From Burkholderiales bacterium (GTDB lineage Bacteria; Pseudomonadota; Gammaproteobacteria; Burkholderiales; Burkholderiaceae_C), in assembly GCA_029268225.1 (NCBI GenBank), contig JAJUGJ010000026.1, forward strand, positions 1 through 50,565: DNA of 50,565 bases, written 5' to 3'. Below, piece by piece: positions 28,070-35,549 of this stretch. Position 1 is the stretch's first letter. The number at the start of each line of letters is the position of its first letter. Made by a program: the position numbers and the translations under genes. The notes under the pieces were generated by a model. The model ran no database searches. It was given only the letters and a program-made list of their open reading frames with translations, and was not told the origin of the DNA.

Positions 28070-29617
28070 TCATTGCGGCGCGTGGCGGGTGGGAGTGCCA
28101 GGCCAGAGCCTGGCGGCGGCGGCTTGTGAGCGAGCAAGCAAGGCCTGGTGATCGCGGGGCCGAAGGAAGCCCTGGCGCAGCAAGACATCGGCAGCGGCTT
28201 GGTAGGCCTGCACATAGGCTGCACGGCTGGCGTAGCGTGTGTGCAGGTTCGAGGCCGCCATGGGCACTGTGCTGCCACCTGCGATGCATGCGTACTGGCT
28301 GCGCACGGTCAGCGAGTGGGTGCTGAAGTTGCTGTATTGACCGTGGTGGGCCGTGGGCACCTGGATGTCTGGCAGGCGCACGCCACCTGCCGCGTGGCCC
28401 GCCTCATCGGTGCGGATAAATCCCAGGGCGTTGCGGTCCATGCGCGGTGCAATGGGCGGCGCGACCCCTTCGGTCACCCAACGCGTGAGCGCGTGAAGCG
28501 CAGCTTGGTCCACCATGTAGGCGGGCAGGGCGTTGAGAGGACGCAGGCACCCGTGCGGGGCGTTGGGTGTGTTCGGTGGTGTGATGAGGGGCAGTTCAGC
28601 CTGCAGGTGCCCGTCTAGGTGGGCAGCGCCGCTGACCTCCCAGTAACGGACTCGGTCCGTGTCCGGGGTACGTGACAGCGGCCAGCTGACCATGGCTTCG
28701 GCCTCGGTCTGCACCTGCATGATGGGCTGGTTCAGGTCATTGCGAAAGGCCGGGGCCCAGACGTCATCTCCGTCCTTTTCGACCGCTGGGGCCAGGGGGG
28801 CAGGGCCACGCAGGTAGAAACCATCGAACACCTGGTGAGCGAGGTGGAAGGTGTTGATGTAGGTGTACAGGTACAAGCCGGACTGGGAGTAGCCCATGGC
28901 CAGCAGGCGAGGGGGCTTGGCCGCGGCGGACGGCTTGAGGGTGGCTGGAAGGCCAAGCAACTGCGACCAGTTCGCGCGAATGGCGTGTCCCGCCTGACCG
29001 AAAACGGCGTGGGCGCCTTCGTTGCTGGCCAGGCGCAGGGCAGCATAGCGGGGTGACTGGCGCTGCAGCGCACGCAAGCCTTCGGTCTGGTTGCTGACCC
29101 CGACCCAGGCATAGCCCTGGGCCATCAGCTCCTCGCGGGTGAGCACCCAGCCGCCGTCCAGGTCGAAGCCCGGTGTGGTGTTGAGCCACTCGACCACGAT
29201 CACGCCATTGAAGCGCGCCGGGTCAGCCGGGCGCCGCACCAGCAGCCGGGTGACGTAAGGGTGGGCTTGGCCATGAGGCTGGACGGCCCACTGGCCCGAT
29301 TCACCCCAGCCCGGCTGGGGGCGGTAGTGCTGGGCCCGGCCCTGCAGGAAGACCTCTTGTTCGACATAGGCGTGGGCACCGAGTTGCACCGCGCGCGAGG
29401 TGGCCGGTGTGCCGGACGGGGCCACCAGCAAGCGGGCGGCCGGCAGTTGGGTGTCCACCCACTGGGTAACGGGCGCCATTCCGGGCGGTGGGGCGGGCTG
29501 GGCTGTGGCGGATGGCGCGGGGGATGAGACTGACGGCGTTTGCGCCGGGACGGCTTGCAGCGTGAGCAGCGGCAAAAGCACGCCACCCCACCAGAGGGCT
29601 CGCAGGCGGGGCTTCAT
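28070..29617 (-). CDS. exported alpha/beta-hydrolase domain protein
   Basis: A 515-residue protein with an N-terminal signal peptide (hydrophobic WWGGVLLPLLTL, likely cleaved near AVPA-QT at 25) and a Pro/Ala/Ser-rich linker (to about 47). A large alpha/beta-hydrolase domain follows. The nucleophile elbow is GYSQSG, with the likely Ser244. VVEWLNTTPGFDLDGGW and VSGAAHLDGHLQ (a possible catalytic His) are further conserved-looking blocks. It resembles the Abhydrolase_10 type of uncharacterised secreted hydrolases. The substrate is unknown. It stands alone on the minus strand, 161 bp from the divergent DUF898 gene. Confidence 0.75.
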   Translation of the reverse strand: MKPRLRALWWGGVLLPLLTLQAVPAQTPSVSSPAPSATAQPAPPPGMAPVTQWVDTQLPAARLLVAPSGTPATSRAVQLGAHAYVEQEVFLQGRAQHYRPQPGWGESGQWAVQPHGQAHPYVTRLLVRRPADPARFNGVIVVEWLNTTPGFDLDGGWVLTREELMAQGYAWVGVSNQTEGLRALQRQSPRYAALRLASNEGAHAVFGQAGHAIRANWSQLLGLPATLKPSAAAKPPRLLAMGYSQSGLYLYTYINTFHLAHQVFDGFYLRGPAPLAPAVEKDGDDVWAPAFRNDLNQPIMQVQTEAEAMVSWPLSRTPDTDRVRYWEVSGAAHLDGHLQAELPLITPPNTPNAPHGCLRPLNALPAYMVDQAALHALTRWVTEGVAPPIAPRMDRNALGFIRTDEAGHAAGGVRLPDIQVPTAHHGQYSNFSTHSLTVRSQYACIAGGSTVPMAASNLHTRYASRAAYVQAYQAAADVLLRQGFLRPRDHQALLARSQAAAARLWPGTPTRHAPQ

Positions 29618-29778
29618 GTCAGGAAAGGGGCCTGGAGGGCATGGTGCACATCAAGAAAGGGTACTGCGTGTGCCCTCATTGTGGCGTCCGCTGCCCGTGG
29701 CGCAGCACCGGGTTTGACGGGGGGTGTTTGGCGACAGGGCGCCAGCTCGTCCGGCAGCCAGACACTCAGAATGGACTC

Positions 29779-30912
29779 ATGCAGTCTGTTCGACATCCCA
29801 TCGTGTTCACGGGTGAAGCCCGAACCTATCGCCCGCTGTGGCGACGCAATGTGCTGCTGCTGTGCCTGACGCTGGGCCTGTCGTTCCCCTGGGCATTGAC
29901 CAGCAAGCTGCGCTACCTGTACGGGCACACCCAGGTGGCCGGCCACGCGCTGGGTTACCACGCCAACTCCATGCAGATGTTTCTGGGCAACCTGGTGGGC
30001 ATGGTGGTGCTCAATGCGCTGTACTACGGCATTGCACAGTTGGGCGCGTATGCGTGGATGGGCGTGGCGACCCTGCAGTTGCTGATGGCGGCCGCGCTGC
30101 CTTTCATGTTGCACGGCTTTCTGTCGTTCCAGCTGATGCACACCAGCTGGCGGGGGCAACGCCTGCACCTGGACGCGCAGCCCCGTGATGCCTGGCGCGC
30201 CATGGCGGTGCCCACGCTGATCTACATCGCCTCCGGGGTGCTGGCGGTGTGGGCGTTCGTGATGCTGCGGGCCGATCAGCGTGACGCGGCCTGGCTGTAT
30301 GGCGGCTTGTCCGTCACCGGCTTCTGTGTGGGCCTGCCGCTGCTGTATGTGCAGTTCAAACGCTACCAGCATCGGCATGCCGGGTGGGGCAGCGTGCGCA
30401 ACCAGCATGAGCCAGACCTGAGCCACGGCCAGTCGCTGGGGCTCAGCCTGAAGGTGGGGCTGCTGGCCGCTTTGGCCTGCGTGCTGCTGGTGCTGCCCTT
30501 GAGCTGGCTCTTGCTGGACTGGAGTGGTTGGGAGGTGCGTGCCTTGCTGGCACGTGCCGCGACGGACAGCACGGCGGGTTGGCGCACGGCGCTGGTGCTG
30601 CTGCCCGGCCTGTTCATTGGCCTGGCCTGGATGATGGCGTTGCCGTATCCCTATCTGGGTGCCAGCTTGCAGAACCGCTTGTGGTCCAGCACGGCGCATG
30701 AGGCTTTGCACTTCGAAAGCCAAGTGCCCATGTCCGCGCTGCTGCGCCTGAGCGCGCGCAACTGGCTGTGGGTGGTGCTGACGCTGGGTTGGTATTACCC
30801 GGTAGCCGCCATGGCCGAAGCCCGACTGAGGCTGCAGTCGGTGGCTGTGTGGGTGCGGCCGGATCTGCTGGGCAGCGAGGCGGCCTCAGACACCCCTCAA
30901 GCCTCGGCCTGA
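29779..30912 (+). CDS. DUF898 (YjgN family) multi-pass membrane protein
   Basis: A 377-residue inner-membrane protein with about eight hydrophobic segments. The N-terminal FTGEARTYRPLWRRN, the PWALTSKLRYLYGHTQVAGHAL block and the C-terminal NRLWSSTAHEALHFESQ and RLQSVAVWV are typical of DUF898/YjgN. Function is unknown. The ATG at 29779 (MQSVRHPIVFTGEA) is chosen; a longer in-frame start at 29641 adds residues without family similarity. Its last 16 bp overlap the convergent methyltransferase gene. Confidence 0.82.
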   Translation: MQSVRHPIVFTGEARTYRPLWRRNVLLLCLTLGLSFPWALTSKLRYLYGHTQVAGHALGYHANSMQMFLGNLVGMVVLNALYYGIAQLGAYAWMGVATLQLLMAAALPFMLHGFLSFQLMHTSWRGQRLHLDAQPRDAWRAMAVPTLIYIASGVLAVWAFVMLRADQRDAAWLYGGLSVTGFCVGLPLLYVQFKRYQHRHAGWGSVRNQHEPDLSHGQSLGLSLKVGLLAALACVLLVLPLSWLLLDWSGWEVRALLARAATDSTAGWRTALVLLPGLFIGLAWMMALPYPYLGASLQNRLWSSTAHEALHFESQVPMSALLRLSARNWLWVVLTLGWYYPVAAMAEARLRLQSVAVWVRPDLLGSEAASDTPQASA

Positions 30913-31514
30913 CCCCAGTAATGGTAGGACACCAGCCGAGGGCCCGGGATGTAGCCAGACTGCATTTGGGTGCGAAACCCGGCTTCCTTGAGCAAGGCCG
31001 GGATGTCGCGGTCGAGGTGACAACCACCAGCCAGTGGCTTCCAGAGGGGTTGAATGCAGGCCTGCCAGCGGGCAACCCCCGGGTCGGGCGCCACGCCGTG
31101 CTCTGAAAACAGCAAGCGACCGCCCGGCACCAGCACGCGCTTCATTTCAGCCAGGGCCGCCAACGGGTCTGGGATGGTGCAGAGGGTGTAGGTGCACACC
31201 ACGGTGTCAAAGCTGGCGTCTGCCGCAGGCAACTTCTCGGCTGACAAACCGATGAGTTCGACGTTCAGTCCCGAGCGCGCAATGCGCCGATCGGCCAGGT
31301 GGTGCATGCGCAGGGCCGGATCGACGCCCACGATCTGGCTGACACGGCTCGGGTCGTAATAGGGGATGTTGCGCCCGGTGCCCAGACCGATCTCCAGCAC
31401 GCGGCCGCGGGCCTGCGGCACCACCTTTTCACGCTGGCGCGCGACCGGACCGATACCGCACGCGAGGTCGATCAGGTAGGGCAGGATGTACCGGTCGTAC
31501 CAGTTTTCTGTCAC
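30897..31514 (-). CDS. class I SAM-dependent methyltransferase
   Basis: A 205-residue cytoplasmic methyltransferase. The SAM-binding motif I is LEIGLGTGRNIPYY (about 40-53). Asp after beta-2 lies in VGVDPALRM, and later motifs are VVCTYTLCTIPDP and LVPGGRLLFSEHG. It resembles the UbiE/phospholipid N-methyltransferase-like group (METTL7-like); the acceptor cannot be inferred. The start is a GTG (complement 31512-31514) with AAGGGATC upstream. It follows the Prs-like gene by 63 bp on the same strand and may be the last gene of that operon. It overlaps the 3' end of the DUF898 gene by 16 bp, tail to tail. Confidence 0.85.
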   Translation of the reverse strand: MTENWYDRYILPYLIDLACGIGPVARQREKVVPQARGRVLEIGLGTGRNIPYYDPSRVSQIVGVDPALRMHHLADRRIARSGLNVELIGLSAEKLPAADASFDTVVCTYTLCTIPDPLAALAEMKRVLVPGGRLLFSEHGVAPDPGVARWQACIQPLWKPLAGGCHLDRDIPALLKEAGFRTQMQSGYIPGPRLVSYHYWGQAEA

Positions 31515-31577
31515 GAAGATCCCTTGGTCAGCGTGGGGTACGGTGCTGAGGGCGCACCAGGCGCCTCGGCGGACCGT

Positions 31578-32486
31578 TCAGACGGTCTCTTGCAGAAAGC
31601 GCTGCACGCTGTCGGCCATCATCGGGGCCAAGGCGACAGCATTGCTGGTGTGGATCACGCTGTCGGTGCTCCAGACGTGCTCGATCCCGGCCGCGCGAAT
31701 GACATCCAGGGCATCGGCTGCAAACAGGGCGTGGGTCACGGCCACATCCACAGAGCGTGCGCCGGCAGCCTTCAGCAGCTTGCTGGCTTCCACGAGGGTG
31801 CGGCCGGAGCTGGCCATGTCATCGAGCAGCACGACCTGACGGTCTTGCACCGAGACACCGGTGGGCAGGGTGATGCGCACATCGCGGTCGCCGTGGCGCA
31901 CCTTGGTGCACACGCCATGGTCGAAGCCGCAGACGGCCGCGGCCGAAGCGATCCACTGCGCCGACTCGCCATCCGGGCCCATCAGCATGGCCTGGGGGCG
32001 TTCCTTGGCGATCAGCTCCGCCAGCATGGGGGCGCCAGACAAGGCGATGGCATAGGGGCCCGGGAAGGCTTCATCGATGCGGCTGATGCGGTGCAGGTGG
32101 GGGTCGACCGTGATCAGACCGTCCACCAACTCCGACAGGAAGCGGCCGATGATCTTCTGGCTGACGATCTCGCCCGGGTGGAAGGCGATGTCCTGCCGCA
32201 TGTAGGCGAGGTAAGGCGCGACCAGCAGGATCTTCTGGGTACCCAGCTTGCGGGCTTCCTGGCTCACCAGCAGCAGCTCGACCAGCTTGTCGTTGGGCTT
32301 GTCCAGACTGCGGTAGATGACCAGCTGTGCAGGCAGTTGCCCGCTGGCATCGACGGGCAGCTTGAGGCGCATCTCGGCGTCGGGGAAGCGATGGCGTTCG
32401 ACGCAGGCGGACGGCAGGCCGCAGGCCTCGGCCAGGCGCAGGGCGGGCACCTGCTCATCTTCAAAATACAGTAGCAAGGCAGACAT
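31578..32486 (-). CDS. ribose-phosphate pyrophosphokinase-like protein (divergent Prs paralogue)
   Basis: A 302-residue member of the PRPP-synthetase family. It has the ordered Prs motifs in an archaeal-like form: FPDAEMRLKL (34-43), PYLAYMRQD (91-99), TVDPHLHR (126-133) in place of the usual DLHAGQIQGFF, and the PRPP loop LLDDMASSGRT (220-230). Canonical Prs makes PRPP from ribose 5-phosphate and ATP; whether this one uses ribose 5-phosphate or another phosphorylated pentose is unknown. The ATG (32484-32486) overlaps the TGA of the upstream phosphorylase by one base, which implies translational coupling. The housekeeping prs is usually next to ispE, so this looks like a second, specialised copy. 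Confidence 0.85.
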   Translation of the reverse strand: MSALLLYFEDEQVPALRLAEACGLPSACVERHRFPDAEMRLKLPVDASGQLPAQLVIYRSLDKPNDKLVELLLVSQEARKLGTQKILLVAPYLAYMRQDIAFHPGEIVSQKIIGRFLSELVDGLITVDPHLHRISRIDEAFPGPYAIALSGAPMLAELIAKERPQAMLMGPDGESAQWIASAAAVCGFDHGVCTKVRHGDRDVRITLPTGVSVQDRQVVLLDDMASSGRTLVEASKLLKAAGARSVDVAVTHALFAADALDVIRAAGIEHVWSTDSVIHTSNAVALAPMMADSVQRFLQETV

Positions 32487-34120
32487 CAGAACTCCACAAT
32501 CTGACGGATTTCGGCACCCGCTTCGCCCAGGTAGTAGCCAGCGTTGCGCTCGCTGGCTTGGCGTGCGAATTCGAGATCGGAGGAATAGGCCGCATAGACG
32601 CGGTACAGCGGCTGACCTTCCTGCACCGTGTCGCCCAGTTTGCACAGGAGGTCTACGCCGGCACCTTGGACCTTGGGCGCACCTGCCAGGCGGGCCAAGC
32701 GGGCCACTTGCTGGTTGTCGATGCCTGAGACGATGCCGTCACGTTTGGCCAAAACCTCGAAGTGCAGCGGCGCCAGGGCTGGGTGATCCGGATCAAATGG
32801 CTTGTGCCCCTGCGCGTCGATGATGGCGCGCATTTTGGCCATGGCGCGGCCCGATTCCAGAATGTCGCGGGCGATGGCATAGCCGTCGCCACCGCGCACA
32901 TCAGGGTCGAACTCCAGGATGCGACCGGCCAGTCGCAGCGATTTCTGGCGCAGGTCGTGCGGCGCCCGTGGGTCGTTGGCCAGCACCCACATCACGTCAC
33001 GGGCCTCGAGCACAGGGCCGATGCCATTGCCAATCGGCTGGCGGCCATCGGTGATCACCACGTCGATGGTCAGGCCCATGCGCTTGGCCACGAACTCGAA
33101 GAGCTTGCGCAGGCGTTGCGCATCCGGGATGGTGCGGACCTTGGCGGTGGCGCCCACAGGGATGTCGAGCAGCAGGTGGGTGGAGCCCGCAGCCACCTTC
33201 TTGGACAGGATGGAGGCAACCATCTGCCCCGGCGAGTCGATGGACAGCGGCCGTTCGACCGAGATCAGCACGTCGTCGGCGGGAGACAGGTCCGAGGTGC
33301 CGCCCCAGGCCAGGCAGCCGCGGTGCTCACGCACGATTTCGCTCAGGCGGTCGAAGCTGGGTTCGACGTTGGCGAGCACCTCCATGGTGTCGGCGGTGCC
33401 GGCGGGCGAGGTGATGGCGCGCGATGAGGTCTTAGGGCACAACATGCCATGGGCGGCCACGATGGGCACGACCAGCATCGACGTGCGGTTGCCCGGGATG
33501 CCGCCGATGCAATGCTTGTCGACCACGGGGTGGGCGTGCCAGTCAAGGCGACGGCCCATGGAGGCCATGGCGTCGGTGAGGCTGTAGACCTCTTCGCGAT
33601 CGAGTTCGCCCTGGTTACAGGCCACCACGAAGGCCGTCAACTCGATCTTCGAGTAACGGTGCTCGGTGATGTCACGCACGATGTCGTGGTAGTCCTCGTG
33701 GCTGAGGCGCTCGCCGGCGATCTTGCGGTGGAGCGCAGGAATGGAGGAGGGCGGCTCGGCCTGGTTGACGCGGGTGGGGTGGCCTTCGCTGAGGCCCAGT
33801 TGGGCGAAGGCGTCCTCGGACAGGCCCAGTTGGTCACGGTCGACGATGCAGGTGTCGTCCACCACGTTGAGCGTCGCCAGAATGCGATGGCCGTTGGCCG
33901 TGATTTCGACCTTGGACAGGGCCTGAAAACCTTCGGCCCGGTAGACCGCGCAGTCGCGGTGCATGTAGGCGACGTTTTCGCGGTAGGTGTCGATCGCCAC
34001 ACGCTTGAGGCTCAGCAGCCCGGTGGCGGCTTCGGCGGGCGAGCCCGCTGTCGTGGCAGGAGGGGCGGTGACAGGAACTTCGTCAGTCGTCATGGGAGTC
34101 AGCGATGTCGTTTTTGACAT
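32486..34120 (-). CDS. AMP-phosphorylase-type nucleoside/nucleotide phosphorylase (annotated in relatives as putative thymidine phosphorylase)
   Basis: A 544-residue glycosyltransferase of the DeoA/TrpD fold. It differs from E. coli DeoA (440) by an extra N-terminal domain (about 38-120), as in archaeal AMP phosphorylases. The phosphate-binding [14 protein letters not shown] (201-214) and [20 protein letters not shown] (230-249) follow the archaeal pattern rather than the DeoA pattern (DKHSTGGVGD). Archaeal enzymes convert AMP + phosphate to adenine and ribose 1,5-bisphosphate. A bacterial clade of this family is labelled putative thymidine phosphorylase. The ATG follows a GGGAG site, 24 bp after the DUF2322-like gene. 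It is coupled to the Prs-like gene, so a nucleotide-ribose recycling role is inferred. The real substrate is open. Confidence 0.85.
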   Translation of the reverse strand: MSKTTSLTPMTTDEVPVTAPPATTAGSPAEAATGLLSLKRVAIDTYRENVAYMHRDCAVYRAEGFQALSKVEITANGHRILATLNVVDDTCIVDRDQLGLSEDAFAQLGLSEGHPTRVNQAEPPSSIPALHRKIAGERLSHEDYHDIVRDITEHRYSKIELTAFVVACNQGELDREEVYSLTDAMASMGRRLDWHAHPVVDKHCIGGIPGNRTSMLVVPIVAAHGMLCPKTSSRAITSPAGTADTMEVLANVEPSFDRLSEIVREHRGCLAWGGTSDLSPADDVLISVERPLSIDSPGQMVASILSKKVAAGSTHLLLDIPVGATAKVRTIPDAQRLRKLFEFVAKRMGLTIDVVITDGRQPIGNGIGPVLEARDVMWVLANDPRAPHDLRQKSLRLAGRILEFDPDVRGGDGYAIARDILESGRAMAKMRAIIDAQGHKPFDPDHPALAPLHFEVLAKRDGIVSGIDNQQVARLARLAGAPKVQGAGVDLLCKLGDTVQEGQPLYRVYAAYSSDLEFARQASERNAGYYLGEAGAEIRQIVEF

Positions 34121-34144
34121 CGTACTCCCATGAGGAACGGTGTT

Positions 34145-34459
34145 TCAGGCTGCGATCAGCTCGCAGGTGAAACTCTGACCCGAGGCGATGACGTCCAACA
34201 GGCGGTCGATGTTGGGGTGCTTTCCGGGGTTGGCGCGGGCGTCTTCGGTGTGCTCGGCGAAGATGACCAGGCCTTCCTCTGCCGCAGCGACGTTGATGCT
34301 GCCATGTTTGGCCGCCAGGGCCGCGTACACGGCGAGCGAGCCAGCCTTGCCCGGCTTGTTCTCGATGGTGGCGGCCACGTTGCCAGCGGCGTCGATCAGT
34401 TCGAGGGCGGCCAGGTGGCTGATGGCGGGGAGTTGTTTGAGGTTGTCGGCGAAGGCCAT
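34145..34459 (-). CDS. DUF2322-like small protein
   Basis: A 104-residue soluble protein. It reads MAFADNLKQLPAISHLAALE, then NKPGKAGSLAVYAALAAKHG, and ends with EHTEDARANPGKHPNIDRLL. This looks like the DUF2322 family, of unknown function; the family name is from memory and not searched. The ATG at 34457-34459 has a GGAG site 8 bp upstream, better than the GTG eight codons earlier. It sits between the LpxH-like gene (51 bp upstream) and the AMP-phosphorylase-type gene (24 bp downstream), so it is probably co-transcribed with both. Confidence 0.65.
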   Translation of the reverse strand: MAFADNLKQLPAISHLAALELIDAAGNVAATIENKPGKAGSLAVYAALAAKHGSINVAAAEEGLVIFAEHTEDARANPGKHPNIDRLLDVIASGQSFTCELIAA

Positions 34460-34510
34460 GGTGTGCTCCAGCAAGGCGGCCACCCGGTGCTGGGCGGCGC
34501 AAAACGGGCG

Positions 34511-35458
34511 CTATTGTGCCGCAGTCAGGGCGGGTGCCGGTGCGGCAGGGGCTTCGGTTGGATCAGGTGTGCGGCATGTCGCCAAGATGGCGTCATCGCC
34601 GGCCATCACCTGTCCCCAGTGCACGATGTCGAGCTGACCGTCGGGGAATTCGACGAGGGCGGTGAGGCTTTCCACCCAGTCGCCGTCATTGCAGTAGAGG
34701 ATGCCGTCGATGGGCCGGATTTCGGCATGGTGGATGTGGCCGCACACCACCCCCTGCGCACCGCGCTTGTGTGCCTCGCGGGCGAGGGCTTCTTCAAAGT
34801 CGGCCACATAGCTGACCGCGCGCTTGACCTTGAGCTTGAGGTACTTGGACAGCGACCAGTAGGGCAGGCCACGGCGCGCGCGCCACGAGTTCAGATAGCG
34901 GTTGAGCTTGAGCGTGAATTCGTAGAGAGAGTCGCCCAGCAGCGCCAGCCAGCGGGCGCACTGGATCACGCCGTCGTACAGGTCGCCATGGGTGACCCAG
35001 AGCTTGCGGCCATCGGCCGTGGTGTGCAGGTATTCCTCCGCCAGCTCGACGCCCCCAAAGGCGTGGTCGAGGTAGGTGCGGGCAAACTCGTCGTGATTGC
35101 CGGGGATGTAGACCACGCGGGTGCCTTTGCGCGCCTTGCGCAGGATCTTCTGGATCACATCGTTGTGCGACTGCGGCCAGTACCAGGTACGGCGCAGTTG
35201 CCAGCCGTCGATGATGTCCCCCACGAGGTAGAGCGTGTCGCAGTCGACGCGGCGCAGGAAGTCGAGCAGGGCATGGGCCTGGCAGCCTGGGGTGCCCAGG
35301 TGGACGTCCGAGATCCACACCGACCGAACACGGTATCGCCTGTCGGGCAGCGATTGCGATGAACTCGCAGGCGGAAAGCCCTTGGGCCCGGCACCCAGGC
35401 CGTTGGCGGTGAGGTCTCGCAGCAGAGGGGCGGTGATCCAGGCGCGCATGCGAGCCAT
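34511..35458 (-). CDS. LpxH-like metallophosphoesterase (UDP-2,3-diacylglucosamine pyrophosphatase family)
   Basis: A 315-residue calcineurin-like phosphoesterase with the full set of metal motifs: SDVHLG, GDIIDGWQ, GNHDEFAR, THGDLYDG and GHIHHAEIRP. This set and the region between (WLALLGDSLYEFTLKLNRYLN) match the COG2908/LpxH-like group, some members of which hydrolyse UDP-diacylglucosamine in lipid A synthesis. It is about 70 residues longer than E. coli LpxH, with an N-terminal extension and an Ala/Pro-rich C-terminal tail. The ATG (35456-35458) follows AGAGGG. Whether it is the lipid A enzyme or a paralogue with another phosphate ester is not decidable here. Confidence 0.82.
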   Translation of the reverse strand: MARMRAWITAPLLRDLTANGLGAGPKGFPPASSSQSLPDRRYRVRSVWISDVHLGTPGCQAHALLDFLRRVDCDTLYLVGDIIDGWQLRRTWYWPQSHNDVIQKILRKARKGTRVVYIPGNHDEFARTYLDHAFGGVELAEEYLHTTADGRKLWVTHGDLYDGVIQCARWLALLGDSLYEFTLKLNRYLNSWRARRGLPYWSLSKYLKLKVKRAVSYVADFEEALAREAHKRGAQGVVCGHIHHAEIRPIDGILYCNDGDWVESLTALVEFPDGQLDIVHWGQVMAGDDAILATCRTPDPTEAPAAPAPALTAAQ

Positions 35459-35549
35459 GGTGTGCGCCCTCTGTGACAGCACCGCGACGCGTCAGTGACG
35501 GCGCAGTGACGTCGGTCCCCGGCCCCTTGGGCCAGGAACTCCAGCGCGA

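Noticed and set aside
31578..32486. Calling the Prs-like gene prs, the housekeeping PRPP synthetase
   Set aside because: The DPHLHR and DDMASSGRT motifs differ from canonical Prs, and the usual ispE neighbour is missing. It is treated as a paralogue.
32486..34120. Calling the phosphorylase deoA (thymidine phosphorylase)
   Set aside because: The extra N-terminal domain and the archaeal-type phosphate motifs differ from DeoA, so the symbol would imply a substrate the sequence does not support.
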